Part shown: one piece after another, positions 7,518-14,910 of the stretch
How the letters are laid out: each line of letters starts with the position of its first letter
Numbering within the stretch: position 1 is the stretch's first letter
NCBI GenBank assembly: GCA_964501535.1
Contig: CAZCSV010000004.1
Span: forward strand, 62,001-126,000
Direction of reading: 5' to 3'
DNA from: FEN-1279 sp964501535
GTDB lineage: Bacteria > Bacteroidota > Ignavibacteria > Tepidaquicellales > Tepidaquicellaceae
Length of the DNA stretch: 64,000 nt
The notes under the pieces: model-generated
Database searches by the model: none
What the model saw: only the letters and a program-made list of their open reading frames with translations
Told to the model about the DNA's origin: nothing
Position numbers and translations under genes: made by a program

Positions 7518-8975
7518 TTAGGAAACGCCATTAATTTTTTTTAGGTATTTATCTATTATATTATAAAACTCTTCTTTAATGAAGGGTTTTGCGAGATAGT
7601 CATCCATACCGGCATTAAGGCATTTTTCTCTGTCAGCTTTCACGGCATAAGCGGTTATACCAATTATAGGGATATGTTTACCGGTTCCCTTTTCAATTTC
7701 TCTTATTATTGCGGTTGCTTCAAGTCCGTCCATGACGGGCATTTGAATATCCATCAGTATAATATCAAATTGTGACTGCTCCAATATATCGAATATTTTC
7801 AGACCGTTTTCGACTATAATGACATCGAAATTTTTTCTTACAAGGAGTTCCTTAACCAATCTCTGATTTACGATATTATCTTCGGCGACAAGGATGCTTG
7901 CTTTCTTTGTCACGGGGGTTTCTTTAGCGGGCGGAGCTTCTTCTTTTTTTACGGGTTTTATAATACGCGGTGTTACATATTCGAACGGGATTTCGAGTGT
8001 AAAAACGGAGCCTTCGTTTTCGGTACTTGCAACAGACATCCTGCCTTCCATAAGGAGAAGCAAGTGTTTAACGATAGCGGTGCCGAGTCCGGTTCCGCGG
8101 TATTCAAACCGAGGAATTTCGCCGGTTGGTTCCTTACCGTTAATATCTCCAAAGAGTGCATCCATTTTTTCTTTAGTCATTCCGCATCCGGTATCGGATA
8201 TTTTAAATTCAATCCACACCTTATCGTTTTCGCGTTTTTTTTCTTTCAGTTCGAGTTCTATATGTCCTTTTTCGGTTGAGTTGAGGGAGTTTTTAAGCAA
8301 GTTAATCAGAATCTGGTTAACCCTAAGCGGGTCGCCGAGGATATTAAAATTAATTTTTTCGTCAACGTCTATATTCAATGACAATTTTTTTCTTTTTGCA
8401 TCGAAGTCGAGGATCTGGGATGTTTTATAGACCAGTTCTCTTATATTGAATTCGAGTTTTTCGAGTTTCAGTTTACCTGTTTCTATTCTGGAGAAGTCGA
8501 GGATATCATTAATTATTGCGAGCAGTGTTCCGGAGGAGAAATTAATAATGTCCAAATATTCTTTTTGTTCTTTTGTCAAACTGGTCAGCAGCATCAGTTC
8601 GGTCATGCCTATAATACCGCTCATAGGGGTTCTGATTTCCTGACTCATATTAGAGAGGAAGAGGGTTTTTGCCTCGTTCAGTGCTTCCAATTTTTGTTTT
8701 TCCGACAAGAGTTTATTGAATTTTTCCTTAATTTCTTTTGAGTCGTTTTCCGGTTTTAGAGCTGCGGTATGTTTCTCGGGAGAAATATTATCCTTCTTCA
8801 GAATCATATAGGTAACGAACCCGAAGATTCCGCCTGTTAGAATAAGGAAGAGCAGGGAGAGCAACAATATTTCCGGCGGAAGCTTAAACGAAGCAGTAAA
8901 AAACAATATTACAAGCAATCCGAATATGAAGTAGAATAAGCTTACCTTAATCGAGGTTTTAATTTGTAGATTCAT
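7518..8975 (-). CDS. Hybrid sensor kinase with receiver domain; phospho-acceptor His replaced by Gln
   Basis: This is a 485-residue protein from the ATG at 8975; a TTG at 9017 would add 14 residues. Two membrane helices at the N-terminus leave almost no periplasmic loop. A short coiled linker leads to a HisKA domain whose motif reads SNMSQEIRTPM: Gln112 (codon 8642-8640) stands where the phosphorylated His normally is. The ATPase domain looks intact (N box NLLKNSLN with Asn229, DTGCGM, GTGLG). The C-terminal receiver domain keeps its phospho-acceptor Asp409 (LMDIQMPVMDG). It therefore should bind ATP but cannot autophosphorylate at the usual site. It may act as a pseudokinase, a phosphatase, or a partner of another kinase. 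It lies just upstream of ccoI on the same strand, so a link to oxidase control is possible. Confidence 0.88.
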   Translation of the reverse strand: MNLQIKTSIKVSLFYFIFGLLVILFFTASFKLPPEILLLSLLFLILTGGIFGFVTYMILKKDNISPEKHTAALKPENDSKEIKEKFNKLLSEKQKLEALNEAKTLFLSNMSQEIRTPMSGIIGMTELMLLTSLTKEQKEYLDIINFSSGTLLAIINDILDFSRIETGKLKLEKLEFNIRELVYKTSQILDFDAKRKKLSLNIDVDEKINFNILGDPLRVNQILINLLKNSLNSTEKGHIELELKEKKRENDKVWIEFKISDTGCGMTKEKMDALFGDINGKEPTGEIPRFEYRGTGLGTAIVKHLLLLMEGRMSVASTENEGSVFTLEIPFEYVTPRIIKPVKKEEAPPAKETPVTKKASILVAEDNIVNQRLVKELLVRKNFDVIIVENGLKIFDILEQSQFDIILMDIQMPVMDGLEATAIIREIEKGTGKHIPIIGITAYAVKADREKCLNAGMDDYLAKPFIKEEFYNIIDKYLKKINGVS

Positions 8976-9274
8976 TTTTCTATAATTTACAAAGCTTTTA
9001 ATTTTAGCAGAACGCAAAGTACAGAATCAGCATTTCGTTAAAAAATATACAAACAATATTAATAATTCAATTTAATAAATAGAATCGGCAAAATAAAAAT
9101 TTCCATTCATTACAACGTTAACGAATATAAAGATTCGAAAAGATAACCCGATATTGCATTGTTATGTGCGATGCGAAATTTACATTTGTTTTCTTCCCTA
9201 ACAAATATTTTTTACCGAACCGTAAAAATCCGGGAACTAAAATAAGGCTTACGAAGTTTTGATGTACATACATA

Positions 9275-9290
9275 TAATGTTAAAACATTA
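9275..9290. promoter_or_regulatory. Palindrome in front of the MarR-family gene (candidate operator)
   Basis: TAATGTT-AA-AACATTA is a 7+2+7 perfect inverted repeat of 16 bp that ends 12 bp before the ATG of the MarR-family gene. MarR proteins commonly bind such short AT-rich palindromes over their own promoter, so this is a good candidate for an autoregulatory operator of the 9303-12577 cluster. Binding is inferred. Confidence 0.5.
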
Positions 9291-9302
9291 AATACAAGTT
9301 AT

Positions 9303-9752
9303 ATGAAATTAGAAGAAGAAATTAAGCAGAAGAGATTCAATACTGAGTACGAAAAGCTTGTCGTCAACGTGTTATATACCGGGAACTGGATGAATCTGGT
9401 AAATTCGATAAACCTGAAACCGCACGGGCTGACATTACCGCAGTACAACGTATTGAGAATACTCAGAGGTCAGTATCCGAAGCCTGCGACGGTAAATTTG
9501 TTAATAGAGAGAATGCTGGACAAGTCGTCAAATGCGTCAAGAATAGTAGACAGGTTATTAAGCAAGAATCTTGTTACGAGAAGGACATGCAAGAAGGACA
9601 GGCGGTCCGTAGACGTATTAATAACGGATAAAGGGCTGGAATTACTAAAGAAAATTGATTTACTACAGATAAAGTGGCGCAAGAAGTATGAAACTTTAGG
9701 CGAAGAAGAAGCAAAGAAACTGAATTTTTTACTGGATAAATTACGAGGTTAG
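9303..9752 (+). CDS. MarR-family transcriptional regulator
   Basis: This is a 149-residue winged-helix repressor/activator. After an N-terminal dimerisation helix comes the DNA-binding region: LTLPQYNVLRILRG, then PATVNLLIERMLDKSS and SNASRIVDRLLSKNLV as the helix-turn-helix, and the wing CKKDRRSVDVLITDKGLELL with the usual D-R-R pattern. It heads a run of plus-strand genes (YceI, pirin, FMN reductase) spaced 45-70 bp apart, and a palindrome sits 12 bp before its start. The likely role is control of this redox-stress cluster in response to an oxidant or aromatic ligand. The ligand cannot be told from sequence. Confidence 0.9.
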   Translation: MKLEEEIKQKRFNTEYEKLVVNVLYTGNWMNLVNSINLKPHGLTLPQYNVLRILRGQYPKPATVNLLIERMLDKSSNASRIVDRLLSKNLVTRRTCKKDRRSVDVLITDKGLELLKKIDLLQIKWRKKYETLGEEEAKKLNFLLDKLRG

Positions 9753-9797
9753 CACATACCCTAAAAGATTTTTTATTAAACAAAAAAAACAAAACAT

Positions 9798-10478
9798 ATG
9801 AAGAAAAAACAAAACATTTATTTATTAGCCACAATGTTCTTGGCATTATTCGCATCCGTAATTTTTATTACCGGCTGCGGCAAATCCGAAAAGGAAGTCA
9901 AGATGATTTCAAGCGAGAAGTCAGGCGAAACGAAGAAAGGTACGCAGATGCTAAAGGTCGACACGTCATCCAGCACTGTAAGCTGGCTTGGGAAGAAAGT
10001 AACAGGCGAGCACGACGGAACCATAAAGATTGCAAAGGGTGAAATCAGCGTCGATAAAGACAATGTAGTCGGCGGCAGTTTTGAGATAGATATGAACACG
10101 ATAGTGAACCGGGATCTGGAGGATGCAGAAATGAACTCGAAATTAATAAAGCATTTAAAATCGGACGATTTTTTCTCGGTAGATAAGCATCCGACGGCAA
10201 AGTTCGAAATTACGAATGTAGAGCCTTTAAGTGACCGTGAAAAGCCGAATTACAACAATACAATCAGCGGGAATCTTACAATAAAGGGGATAACAAAAGG
10301 TATTTCATTCCCTGCGTCAATAAAGATGGAAAACGATGTATTGAGTTCATTTGCTGATTTTGATATAGACAGGACGAAATGGGAAATAAAATACGGTTCC
10401 GGAAAGTTTTTCGAAAATCTCGGCGACAAGATGATAAACGACAAATTTAACATAAAATTTAAAATCACAGCGAAGTAG
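9798..10478 (+). CDS. YceI-family lipoprotein
   Basis: This is a 226-residue secreted protein. The N-terminus is a lipoprotein signal with the lipobox FITGC near residue 27. The mature part is a YceI domain: VDTSSSTVSWLGKKVTGEHDG, then SFEIDMNTIVNRDLEDAEMN, and FFSVDKHPTAKFEITNVEP. YceI domains are lipocalin-like barrels that bind isoprenoid chains such as ubiquinone or polyisoprenoids; the exact role is not settled. It lies 45 bp after the MarR gene and 54 bp before the pirin gene, and a common transcript is likely. The association with an FMN reductase suggests quinone or redox stress. Confidence 0.9.
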   Translation: MKKKQNIYLLATMFLALFASVIFITGCGKSEKEVKMISSEKSGETKKGTQMLKVDTSSSTVSWLGKKVTGEHDGTIKIAKGEISVDKDNVVGGSFEIDMNTIVNRDLEDAEMNSKLIKHLKSDDFFSVDKHPTAKFEITNVEPLSDREKPNYNNTISGNLTIKGITKGISFPASIKMENDVLSSFADFDIDRTKWEIKYGSGKFFENLGDKMINDKFNIKFKITAK

Positions 10479-10532
10479 TCAGTTTTCCGTAAAGTAAAAA
10501 AGCATTAGTATTTAACATAATTAGAGAGTAAA

Positions 10533-11255
10533 ATGAAAACATTCAAATCGGTAATACACAGGGCAAAGACAAGGGGATATTTTAACCACGGCTGGTTAAA
10601 GACATATCACACATTCAGTTTTGCAGAATATTACGATAAATCGCGTATACACTTCGGGATGTTAAGAGTAATAAACGACGATGTGATAGCGCCGGGTAAA
10701 GGATTCGGGACTCATCCGCACGATAATATGGAAATAATAACACTGCCTTTATCCGGCTCGTTAGCTCACAGGGACAGTATGGGACACGAGGAGGTAATAT
10801 CCGAAAACGAAGTACAGGTAATGTCTGCAGGTTCAGGGTTAACGCATTCCGAGTATAATGCATCGGACACGGAAGAAGTCGGTCTTTTGCAAATCTGGGT
10901 TTTCCCTAAGGAGTACGACATAGAGCCGTGTTACGACCAGAAAATTTTTGACCCGTTTTTAATGAAGAACACGATACTGACGGTAGTATCTCCGGAAAAG
11001 GACGAAAATGTACTTTGGATAAACCAGGATGCATATTTTTCCTTTTCGGAATTAGATGCGGGCATTAGTATAGAATATAAGATAAAAAGAAAAAAAAACG
11101 GTGTTTACATTTTTGTAATAGACGGAACAATCAGTGTTGAGGACGAGACTCTCGGGAGCAGGGACGGGATGGGATTGGAAGGTATCGATTCGGTAAAGAT
11201 AAAGGCGGAGTCGGGTTCGAAGATTCTTTTTATCGAGGTGCCGATGGCAGGTTAG
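10533..11255 (+). CDS. Pirin family protein (YhhW-like)
   Basis: This is a 240-residue bicupin. The N-terminal cupin has the pirin metal ligands: His61 and His63 (THPHDNME), His105 and Glu107 (SGLTHSEY). YhhW-type pirins have quercetin dioxygenase activity in vitro, while others act as metal- or redox-dependent regulators; the physiological substrate here is unknown. The length fits the short bacterial YhhW group. It is third in the MarR-led cluster, consistent with a role in electrophile or flavonoid/quinone stress. Confidence 0.9.
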   Translation: MKTFKSVIHRAKTRGYFNHGWLKTYHTFSFAEYYDKSRIHFGMLRVINDDVIAPGKGFGTHPHDNMEIITLPLSGSLAHRDSMGHEEVISENEVQVMSAGSGLTHSEYNASDTEEVGLLQIWVFPKEYDIEPCYDQKIFDPFLMKNTILTVVSPEKDENVLWINQDAYFSFSELDAGISIEYKIKRKKNGVYIFVIDGTISVEDETLGSRDGMGLEGIDSVKIKAESGSKILFIEVPMAG

Positions 11256-11311
11256 AATATTGATAAACAACAAATAATTAATTTAACAGTTTTAATATAA
11301 AACAACAATAT

Positions 11312-11866
11312 ATGAGCAAGAAGATAAAAATAGCGTCGCTTTCCGGAAGCTTGAGGAAGGAATCATATAACAGTGCGTTAATCAGTGCGGCGAAGGAATT
11401 GAAACCCGAAGATACGGAAATTGAAGTTTTGGACATAAGCAAGGTTCCGTTATTCAATGATGACGAGAGGGTAAAAGAAATTCCCGAAAGCGTAAAAGAA
11501 TTATCGGAAAAAATTTCTTCCGCGGACGGTTTACTGATAGCAACCCCGGAATATAATTATTCGATTCCCGGTGTTTTGAAAAATGCAATTGACTGGATTT
11601 CAAAAATCCCGACGCAGCCGTTTAAAGAGAAACCCACAGCGATAATGGGGGCTACGCCTGGTATGTTAGGGACGGTCAGAGCACAGGTTCATCTCAGGCA
11701 GATTTCATTAGCGTTGAATCTGAACGTATTAAATTCACCCGAGGTATATGTAACTTTGGCAAAAGATAAATTTGATTCCAGCGGCAGATTAGTGCACGAG
11801 CCGACAAGAGAAATCATCAGCAAACTGATTGCGGGATTAAGAGAAAAGATAGTAAGCACAAATTAG
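11312..11866 (+). CDS. NADPH-dependent FMN reductase (flavodoxin-fold quinone/azo/chromate reductase family)
   Basis: This 184-residue protein has a flavodoxin-like fold. FMN-binding loops are visible: SGSLRKESYNSAL near the N-terminus (phosphate loop), TPEYNYSIPGVLKNAIDW at about residues 79-96, and MGATPGMLGT. Relatives reduce quinones, azo dyes or chromate with NADPH, usually as dimers in the cytoplasm. It is fourth in the MarR-led cluster and fits a detoxification role there. The substrate cannot be fixed from sequence. Confidence 0.9.
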   Translation: MSKKIKIASLSGSLRKESYNSALISAAKELKPEDTEIEVLDISKVPLFNDDERVKEIPESVKELSEKISSADGLLIATPEYNYSIPGVLKNAIDWISKIPTQPFKEKPTAIMGATPGMLGTVRAQVHLRQISLALNLNVLNSPEVYVTLAKDKFDSSGRLVHEPTREIISKLIAGLREKIVSTN

Positions 11867-11935
11867 TATTACATTTATAATGACGCGCCAAATTTGTATT
11901 TTGTATTTTGTTCCGAAAAAAATTTTTGAAATTTC

Positions 11936-12577
11936 ATGTTACAGATATTAATAGGGAGCGTTATTCTCAGCGTTACGCATGCGTTAATACCGAACCACTG
12001 GTTTCCACTTATAGCGATAAGCAAATCCGAAAAGTGGACGAGACGGGAGACGCTTTTAGTTACGGCAATTACGGGGTTTGCACACATAACAAGTACCATT
12101 ATAATAGGGATAATAGTGGGATTTATAGGATACAAGCTAAGCGACTCGCTCGAGACGATAACGCACATAATAGCTCCGAGCGTTCTTGTACTTTTCGGTG
12201 TAATATATTTAGTTTTGAGTTTTATAAGGCCGCATCATCACCATCATCAAATCAATTCGGAGGATTTGCAACAGGGAGGCAAGAAATCAAAATTTGCAAT
12301 TGTATTTTCATTTGCAACTCTGATGTTTTTTTCGCCATGCATAGAAATCGAGGCATATTACTTTACGGCAGGCTCTATCGGATGGGGAGGAATACTGATT
12401 TTATCTTTTATATATCTTGTGATAACGGTATCGTTTATGATTTTTCTTGTAGATTTCGGAAGAAGGAGTCTGGAGAAGTTAAGCGAGAAGCTTCATTTTC
12501 TGGATAAATACGAAAGAGTAATTACAGGAGTCGTGTTAATCCTTTTGGGATTTTTCACTTATTTTGTAGAGTTGTAA
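11936..12577 (+). CDS. His-rich polytopic membrane protein, possibly metal transport (NicO/UreH-like)
   Basis: This 213-residue protein has about six membrane helices. The first helix contains THALIPNHWFPL and the second AHITST, which recalls the His-containing helix motifs of nickel/cobalt or UreH-type transporters. A cytoplasmic or periplasmic loop near residue 100 has five consecutive histidines (RPHHHHHQ). MFFSPCIEIEAYY lies in a later helix. These features suggest a transition-metal transporter, but the family assignment is tentative. The overlapping frame beginning at 11908 was rejected because it lacks this clear membrane pattern. It lies 69 bp after the FMN reductase and ends convergently with yjbQ. 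Confidence 0.6.
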   Translation: MLQILIGSVILSVTHALIPNHWFPLIAISKSEKWTRRETLLVTAITGFAHITSTIIIGIIVGFIGYKLSDSLETITHIIAPSVLVLFGVIYLVLSFIRPHHHHHQINSEDLQQGGKKSKFAIVFSFATLMFFSPCIEIEAYYFTAGSIGWGGILILSFIYLVITVSFMIFLVDFGRRSLEKLSEKLHFLDKYERVITGVVLILLGFFTYFVEL

Positions 12578-12585
12578 CCATTTAT

Positions 12586-13008
12586 TTATTCCCCCAACAA
12601 AGTAACGACCAGTTTTCTTCTGCCGCCGTGGTTTCGGTGCTCGCAGAGATATATTCCCTGCCAGGTGCCGAGGTTAAGTCTTCCCTCTTTAACCGGGATT
12701 GTCAGGCCGCTGCCGAGAATAGAATTTTTGATATGCGACGTCATATCATCGAGTCCTTCGAGCGTATGCCTGTAATAGCTACCTTCTTCCGGTACCATTT
12801 TATTAAAATGGGTTTCCATATCTTTTCTGACAGTCGGGTCTGCATTTTCGTTAACGGTAAGAGACGCGGAAGTATGCAGGATAAAGATATGAATTATACC
12901 TGTTTTAATATTTTTAATTTCGGGAATATTATTTAATACCTCATCGGTAATCAGATGAAATCCTCTTTCTCTTGGTTTCAGTGCGAACTCTTTTTGCAGA
13001 ACACTCAT
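12586..13008 (-). CDS. YjbQ family protein (UPF0047), copy 1
   Basis: This is a 140-residue protein of the UPF0047/YjbQ family. Typical segments are present: IFILHTSASLTVNENADPTV, a His-rich middle (SYYRHTLEGLDDMTSHIKNS) and LGTWQGIYLCEHR near the C-terminus. Family members form trimers and have weak thiamine-phosphate synthase activity in vitro; the true function is unknown. It lies 19 bp downstream of the SpoIIE-type phosphatase on the same strand. A second, strongly diverged copy lies at 51125-51541. Confidence 0.9.
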   Translation of the reverse strand: MSVLQKEFALKPRERGFHLITDEVLNNIPEIKNIKTGIIHIFILHTSASLTVNENADPTVRKDMETHFNKMVPEEGSYYRHTLEGLDDMTSHIKNSILGSGLTIPVKEGRLNLGTWQGIYLCEHRNHGGRRKLVVTLLGE

Positions 13009-13027
13009 ATATTTTAGTTTTTACGGA

Positions 13028-14137
13028 TTAAAGTTTTTCAATTTTAAAAATTTTTAATGCAAGAAGTGTCATATCGTCTGCTTGTTCCCTGCCATCCGAA
13101 AACATCCGCACGTCATCGATTATTTTTTCGCAGAGTTCTTTCGTATTTAAAATACGGTTTTTTTCCAGTGTATTTTTCAGTCTTTCCGTTCCGAACTGTT
13201 CGTCTTTAGGATTGAAGCTTTCCGTTACTCCGTCGGTATAGCACAGCAGCAAATCTCCATTATCGAGTTTTACAGAAGAAACTTTGTAGTCGAAATTACT
13301 TAACGCCCCTATAAGAAATCCGTCAGTTTTTAATTCTTCGAACGAATTTGTTTTTGCTTTAAGCAGAAGCGGGGGATTATGACCGGCGTTTACAAACCTC
13401 AGGGTTCCGGTTTCGGAATTATAGATGGAGAAAAAGAACGTAGCGAATTTGCTACCGTCGGTAGATTCACACATAAGCTTATTAACCTTATCCATAAATG
13501 TACTCAGGTCTTCGTTGAAAACGACGGCGTTACTTCTGACGAATCCGACGAGTCCCGCCATAAGGAGAGCAGATGGCAGACCGTGTCCTGCGATATCCCC
13601 GATTGCGAAAGCGGTTTTGAATTTATTGATACGGAAGTAATCGTAATAATCTCCTCCGACGGCTTCAGCGGGTTTGCAAAAGCCGGAGTAGTCGAGATTG
13701 TTTATCTCGGGTTTTGTCTGCGGGAATAATTTTTGCTGAACCTCTTTGGCAATTTCGAGCTCTCTGGTGATTTTTTGCTTTTCTGCCTCCTGTTGTTTTC
13801 TGACGGCTTTCTTAAGAGCGGAGACAGAGAAGATCAAGATTAAAAAAAAAGAAAACTCAACGAAAATATTCCAAACGAGAGAAGAATATTTTATTTCAAT
13901 TTCCCTCAGGAAAAATGTATCAATAAACCAGGGAATCAGGCAGATTAAGCAGAGAAGGAATCCGTATTCTTTTCCCGCAAACCAGACAATAAACAGTACC
14001 GGAATCACATAGAAGATATAGAACGAAAAATCCGTTCCAGTAAAATAATCAAGAAATCCGAAAACGAAAACAATTAAGAGGGAGAAAAGGAAGAGCAGAT
14101 ATTTCGGAAATTTTTCAATCCGGAGTATAAGATTCAT
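13028..14137 (-). CDS. Membrane-anchored SpoIIE/RsbU-type PP2C phosphatase
   Basis: This 369-residue protein has about four N-terminal membrane helices (residues 13-110), a coiled linker (QQEAEKQKITRELEIAKEVQQ) and a SpoIIE phosphatase domain. Metal-binding acidic motifs are seen: VGGDYYDYF, GDIAGHGLPSALLMA, NAGHNPPLL, LCYTDGVTE and a terminal DDMTLL. Such enzymes dephosphorylate anti-sigma-factor antagonists in partner-switching pathways. No antagonist or anti-sigma gene lies nearby. The lack of a periplasmic sensor domain suggests that the membrane helices themselves, or a partner, sense the signal. It probably shares a transcript with yjbQ. Confidence 0.9.
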   Translation of the reverse strand: MNLILRIEKFPKYLLFLFSLLIVFVFGFLDYFTGTDFSFYIFYVIPVLFIVWFAGKEYGFLLCLICLIPWFIDTFFLREIEIKYSSLVWNIFVEFSFFLILIFSVSALKKAVRKQQEAEKQKITRELEIAKEVQQKLFPQTKPEINNLDYSGFCKPAEAVGGDYYDYFRINKFKTAFAIGDIAGHGLPSALLMAGLVGFVRSNAVVFNEDLSTFMDKVNKLMCESTDGSKFATFFFSIYNSETGTLRFVNAGHNPPLLLKAKTNSFEELKTDGFLIGALSNFDYKVSSVKLDNGDLLLCYTDGVTESFNPKDEQFGTERLKNTLEKNRILNTKELCEKIIDDVRMFSDGREQADDMTLLALKIFKIEKL

Positions 14138-14242
14138 CTTTATCTTTTATTTGTATAAAATAACAAATATAAGATTTAAATTTAATTACTATGATTATTC
14201 AGTATAAGAAAACGGATAGAGATTAATGAAGCGGGTAAAATA

Positions 14243-14274
14243 AAAACCCTGTTATTTTTTCATAACAGGGTTTT
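14243..14274 (-). terminator. Rho-independent terminator after ferritin
   Basis: A 13-bp perfect stem (AAAACCCTGTTAT / ATAACAGGGTTTT) with a 6-base loop lies 23 bp past the ferritin stop. On the minus strand it is followed by a U-rich run (TTTTTATTTT). It should end ferritin transcription before the phosphatase gene. Confidence 0.85.
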
Positions 14275-14296
14275 ATAATCCAGGTAAATATTTTTA

Positions 14297-14806
14297 CTAC
14301 GCATTTGCGGGTGGTGTAAAGACGCGGGCGGCAAGCTCCGTATCGAGCATAAGCATTCCCTGTCCTTCGCCTTTAATGAGTTTCAGTTTGCCGAGAATTT
14401 TCGAAACCGTAGCTTCTTCTTCCACCTGTTCGTCGACGAACCAGCTAAGGAAGCTTGCCGAAGCGTGGTCATTTTCTTTGATAGCGAGGCTCATCAGGTC
14501 GTTAATCGATTTCGTAATGAACTTTTCGTGTTCGAGAGTTTTTTCATAGATTTCCAGAATGGATTTGAAATCCACTTCTGGTCCCGCAATAGGTTTAAGT
14601 ATTACTCTTCCCCCGCATTCCGTAACGAAGTTAAACATTTTCATAGCGTGGAAGTGTTCTTCCTGTGTCTGTACCATAAAATAATTTGCGAAGCCGTCGA
14701 GGTCCTGGGTATAGCAGTACGCCGCCATTGAAAGGTACAGATATTCGGAAAACAGTTCTCTGTTAATTTGCTCGTTGAAAGCATCCTGAAGTTTTTGTGA
14801 CATCAT
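14297..14806 (-). CDS. Ferritin (bacterial FtnA type)
   Basis: This is a 169-residue non-heme ferritin, which oxidises Fe(II) and stores iron in a 24-mer shell. Ferroxidase-centre residues are visible: Glu in NRELFSEYLYLSMA, the EEHFHAMK motif (Glu and His), Glu in the third helix, and DEQVEEE in the fourth. No heme-ligating Met in the bacterioferritin position was recognised. It stands alone: its own terminator follows and there is about 100 bp of AT-rich DNA in front, with AAAGGAT before the ATG. The MM start makes the exact first residue uncertain by one. Confidence 0.93.
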   Translation of the reverse strand: MMSQKLQDAFNEQINRELFSEYLYLSMAAYCYTQDLDGFANYFMVQTQEEHFHAMKMFNFVTECGGRVILKPIAGPEVDFKSILEIYEKTLEHEKFITKSINDLMSLAIKENDHASASFLSWFVDEQVEEEATVSKILGKLKLIKGEGQGMLMLDTELAARVFTPPANA

Positions 14807-14910
14807 AGTATAAATCCTTTATAATTATTTGTAAGTTTTGAAATTTTTTTAATATAAGCTTTAATGTTATATAAACAAATTATAAAATAAATTAGTTTTT
14901 AAATATGAAA

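Noticed and set aside
11908..12507. 199-residue plus-strand frame overlapping the His-rich membrane protein
   Set aside because: It lies in another frame of 11936-12577; only the latter shows regular membrane helices and a plausible start.
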